NCBI RefSeq assembly: GCF_001989615.1
Contig: NZ_CP019067.1
Location: 2,418,001-2,482,000 of the forward strand
From: Halorientalis sp. IM1011
GTDB taxonomy: Archaea > Halobacteriota > Halobacteria > Halobacteriales > Haloarculaceae
Length of the DNA: 64,000 nt
Direction: 5' to 3'
Part shown: positions 62,353-64,000 of the stretch, one piece after another
Layout: every line of letters starts with the position of its first letter
Position numbering within the stretch: position 1 is the stretch's first letter
Notes under the pieces: model-generated
Databases searched by the model: none
The model's input: only the letters and a program-made list of their open reading frames with translations
What the model was told of the DNA's origin: nothing
Made by a program: the position numbers and the translations under genes

Positions 62353-63401
62353 TTCTCCGAGTCTTCCGCACCCCGGAGGACGAACGGCCCGATGGCCAGC
62401 GTCCGTTTCGCCACCGTGGCGATGCGGAGGATATACACGAGCAGGAAGACGAACGGGACGAGCGCGACGGTCACCGCCCCGCTCATGACCCAGACCATCG
62501 TGTCGATGCCCAGGAACGACCCCCAGACGGCACCCGTGTCCACGTAGGTGATCATCGAGATCGACACCACGAGCGCCGGGAGCGCCGAGTACAGCAGGAC
62601 GCGCGAGAGATTGATCAGTTCCCACTGGAAGTACAGCGTCTTCACGTGTTCGCGGGCGGGTCCGAACAGTTCGAGCGCGTCCAGCAGGTCCTCGAAGGCG
62701 TCCTCGGTCTCCTCGGAGATGACGTCCCGACACTGGGCGCGGAGCCGCCGGGCCTCGTAGATCTTCCCCGAGTAGTTGAAGTTCAGCGAGGCCGAGAGCA
62801 CGTCGAACGTCCCGAACTCGGCCTCCTCGAGGGAGTCGTGGACCTCGTTTGCGTTGTCGGTCACGCTGTCGGCGAACGTCTCGATCTGGTCCATGACGGA
62901 CTCGTCGGGGCTCTCGGCGACCGAGAGGAGGGTCTCGCTCCGATCCCTGACCGTACCGACGATGGCTCCCAGGAACGCGCTGGGGTTGGCCGGCGCGACG
63001 TCGATGTCGAGTTCGGACTCGATGTGCCGGCGCACGTCGAGGGCGCCCTCCATCCGTTCGTGCTGGTCGCCCAGCGGCCCGAGTTCCTGGGAGAGCACGA
63101 GCTGGTTGATCGTGACGACCAGCGTGACGCCGGTGATGATAGCGGTGATGAACGCCTGGAACGTCGTCTCGATGGGGTCCTTGCTTCCCATCGTCTCACG
63201 GAGCGGTGACGGGTCGAGCGCGCCGATCCCGACCAGCGAGACGAACACGAAGCCGAGCAACGTGGCCGCGACGTGCCAGCGTCGCGCCTCCATCAACACC
63301 CACAGCTTCACCCGGTTACCCGGGACCCGGCCCCGCATGGTGTCGCTGGTCTGTTCGTCCTCGGTCGCCTCCCGGGACTCCGTCCCGCCGTCTCCGTCCA
63401 T
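62349..63401 (-). CDS. Conserved four-helix membrane protein
   Basis: A 350-residue protein. N-terminal 38 residues are hydrophilic ([19 protein letters not shown]-type); membrane helices at about 42-66 ([19 protein letters not shown]), 80-105 ([20 protein letters not shown]), 260-285 ([20 protein letters not shown]) and 295-325 ([20 protein letters not shown]). The cytoplasmic middle (110-255) is helical and acidic ([20 protein letters not shown]). It resembles a conserved haloarchaeal protein without known function. Its TAG stop overlaps that of thrS by three to four bases. Confidence 0.75.
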
Positions 63402-63492
63402 ATTGGGGGGTCACTCGCCGCTCGGAAAGTAGTACGGAACTGCCGGGAAACCGTCATCAAGCGGTCGATCGATCGGGGTGGGGCACCGGCGT

Positions 63493-64000
63493 TCAGTTCT
63501 TCTCTTCCTCCCGCAGTTCTTCGAGTTCGGCGTCGAGTTCCTCGTCGCTGACCTCGGTCTCCTCCGTGTCCGGCGTCTCCACGTCGGCCGGGTCCACGTC
63601 GGCCGGCTCGGTGTCCACGTCGGTCTCGCTCGCCTCCGACTCGCCCTCCTCGTCTTTCCCCATCTCGGCTTTGAGCGTGTCGAGTTCGGCGTCGACCTCG
63701 CCTGTGGTACGAATCTCTTCGAGCTCCCGGTCGAGTTGGTCCTCGTCGCTCAGGGCGTCGTCGAAGGCCCCCGTCTCCTGCAGTTCGTCCATCGCGGCCG
63801 CGCGGGCCTCCATCTCCTCGGTACGCTCCTCGGCTCGCTCGATGGACCGGCCCACGTCCTCCATCTCGTCGCCAGCTCCGGTCATCGCCTCGGAGACGCT
63901 CTTGGAGGCCTCGGCGGCCTTATAGCGGGCCTTCATCGTCTCCTTTTTCGTGCGGAACTGCTCGATTCGGTTCTGGAGTTCGTCCTTCTTGTCGATCAGC
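63493..64000 (-). CDS. PspA/IM30-like coiled-coil protein (N-terminus off the window)
   Basis: The C-terminal ~168 residues of an acidic coiled-coil protein: DELQNRIEQFRTKKETMKAR, YKAAEASKSVSEAMTGAGDE and SIERAEERTEEMEARAAAMD match the second coiled-coil helices of the PspA/IM30 family, which maintain membrane integrity. The region after about residue 120 is a disordered acidic tail (PADVDPADVETPDTEETEVS) unlike bacterial PspA. The gene continues off the right edge. Membrane stress protection is the usual role. Confidence 0.85.
   Translation of the reverse strand, partial: LIDKKDELQNRIEQFRTKKETMKARYKAAEASKSVSEAMTGAGDEMEDVGRSIERAEERTEEMEARAAAMDELQETGAFDDALSDEDQLDRELEEIRTTGEVDAELDTLKAEMGKDEEGESEASETDVDTEPADVDPADVETPDTEETEVSDEELDAELEELREEEKN

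Overview
The window is chromosomal DNA of a halophilic archaeon (class Halobacteria). The base composition is very GC-rich, the predicted proteins are strongly acidic (Asp/Glu-rich), and promoters are short AT-rich TATA-like boxes about 23-33 nt before start codons, mostly without Shine-Dalgarno sites (leaderless transcripts). Typical haloarchaeal genes are present: SAMP1, class I HMG-CoA reductase, GatD, HerA/NurA, KDG kinase, HalX-type response regulator, Tat-lipobox lipoproteins and three PGF-CTERM-type surface proteins. The genus cannot be fixed from the sequence alone.

Layout. 1-2.5 kb: a truncated GapN-like aldehyde dehydrogenase and KDG kinase (sugar catabolism). 2.7-5.6 kb: small regulators (HxlR, HalX response regulator), a UspA protein and small membrane proteins. 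5.6-11.3 kb: NAD kinase, a KaiC-like ATPase with a long PF-GG repeat tail, a lipoprotein, UspA, HerA and a small conserved protein. 11.35-13.43 kb: an apparent insertion island flanked by an 11-bp direct repeat, carrying a Tat-exported precursor with a 10-cysteine C-terminus (halocin/microhalocin-like), a membrane zinc-ribbon partner and a small membrane protein. 13.4-20 kb: NurA nuclease, phosphoglycerate mutase, an orphan ABC-2-like membrane protein, and an HTH-GNAT fusion. 20.1-23.7 kb: the nadABC operon for de novo NAD synthesis, with a candidate operator. 23.9-30.4 kb: HAD hydrolase, HMG-CoA reductase, DUF5817 protein, lipoprotein, membrane protein, isocitrate dehydrogenase. 30.5-40.2 kb: a Thr/Pro/Glu mucin-like surface protein, methionine aminopeptidase, HIT hydrolase, CDF transporter, a 108-bp MITE-like element, tRNA methylthiotransferase, DeoC, DUF63 protein, an HTH membrane protein and a nucleoside phosphorylase. 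40.2-45.5 kb: HPP-Usp fusion, K+ channel with RCK domain and two TrkA-C membrane proteins (ion homeostasis). 45.5-53.4 kb: SAMP1, PGF-CTERM protein, GNAT, GatD, ArsR-type regulator, collagen-like exported protein, DUF5802 and a Vms1-like peptidyl-tRNA hydrolase. 53.4-55.8 kb: two SecD-periplasmic-domain-like PGF-CTERM paralogues. 55.9-59.5 kb: a DUF1611/enolase-superfamily epimerase pair and a GCS2-like ligase. 59.6-64 kb: MinD-like ATPase, threonyl-tRNA synthetase, a membrane protein and a truncated PspA/IM30-type coiled coil.

Genes are packed tightly; several convergent pairs share stop-codon bases. Against that background, the two places where convergent genes are pushed apart by inserted DNA (11.35-13.43 kb and 35.45-35.55 kb) stand out, as do tandem palindromes inserted in frame inside coding sequences (aldehyde dehydrogenase, NadB, and a weaker case in HerA). 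No rRNA, tRNA, CRISPR array, transposase or integrase gene was seen.
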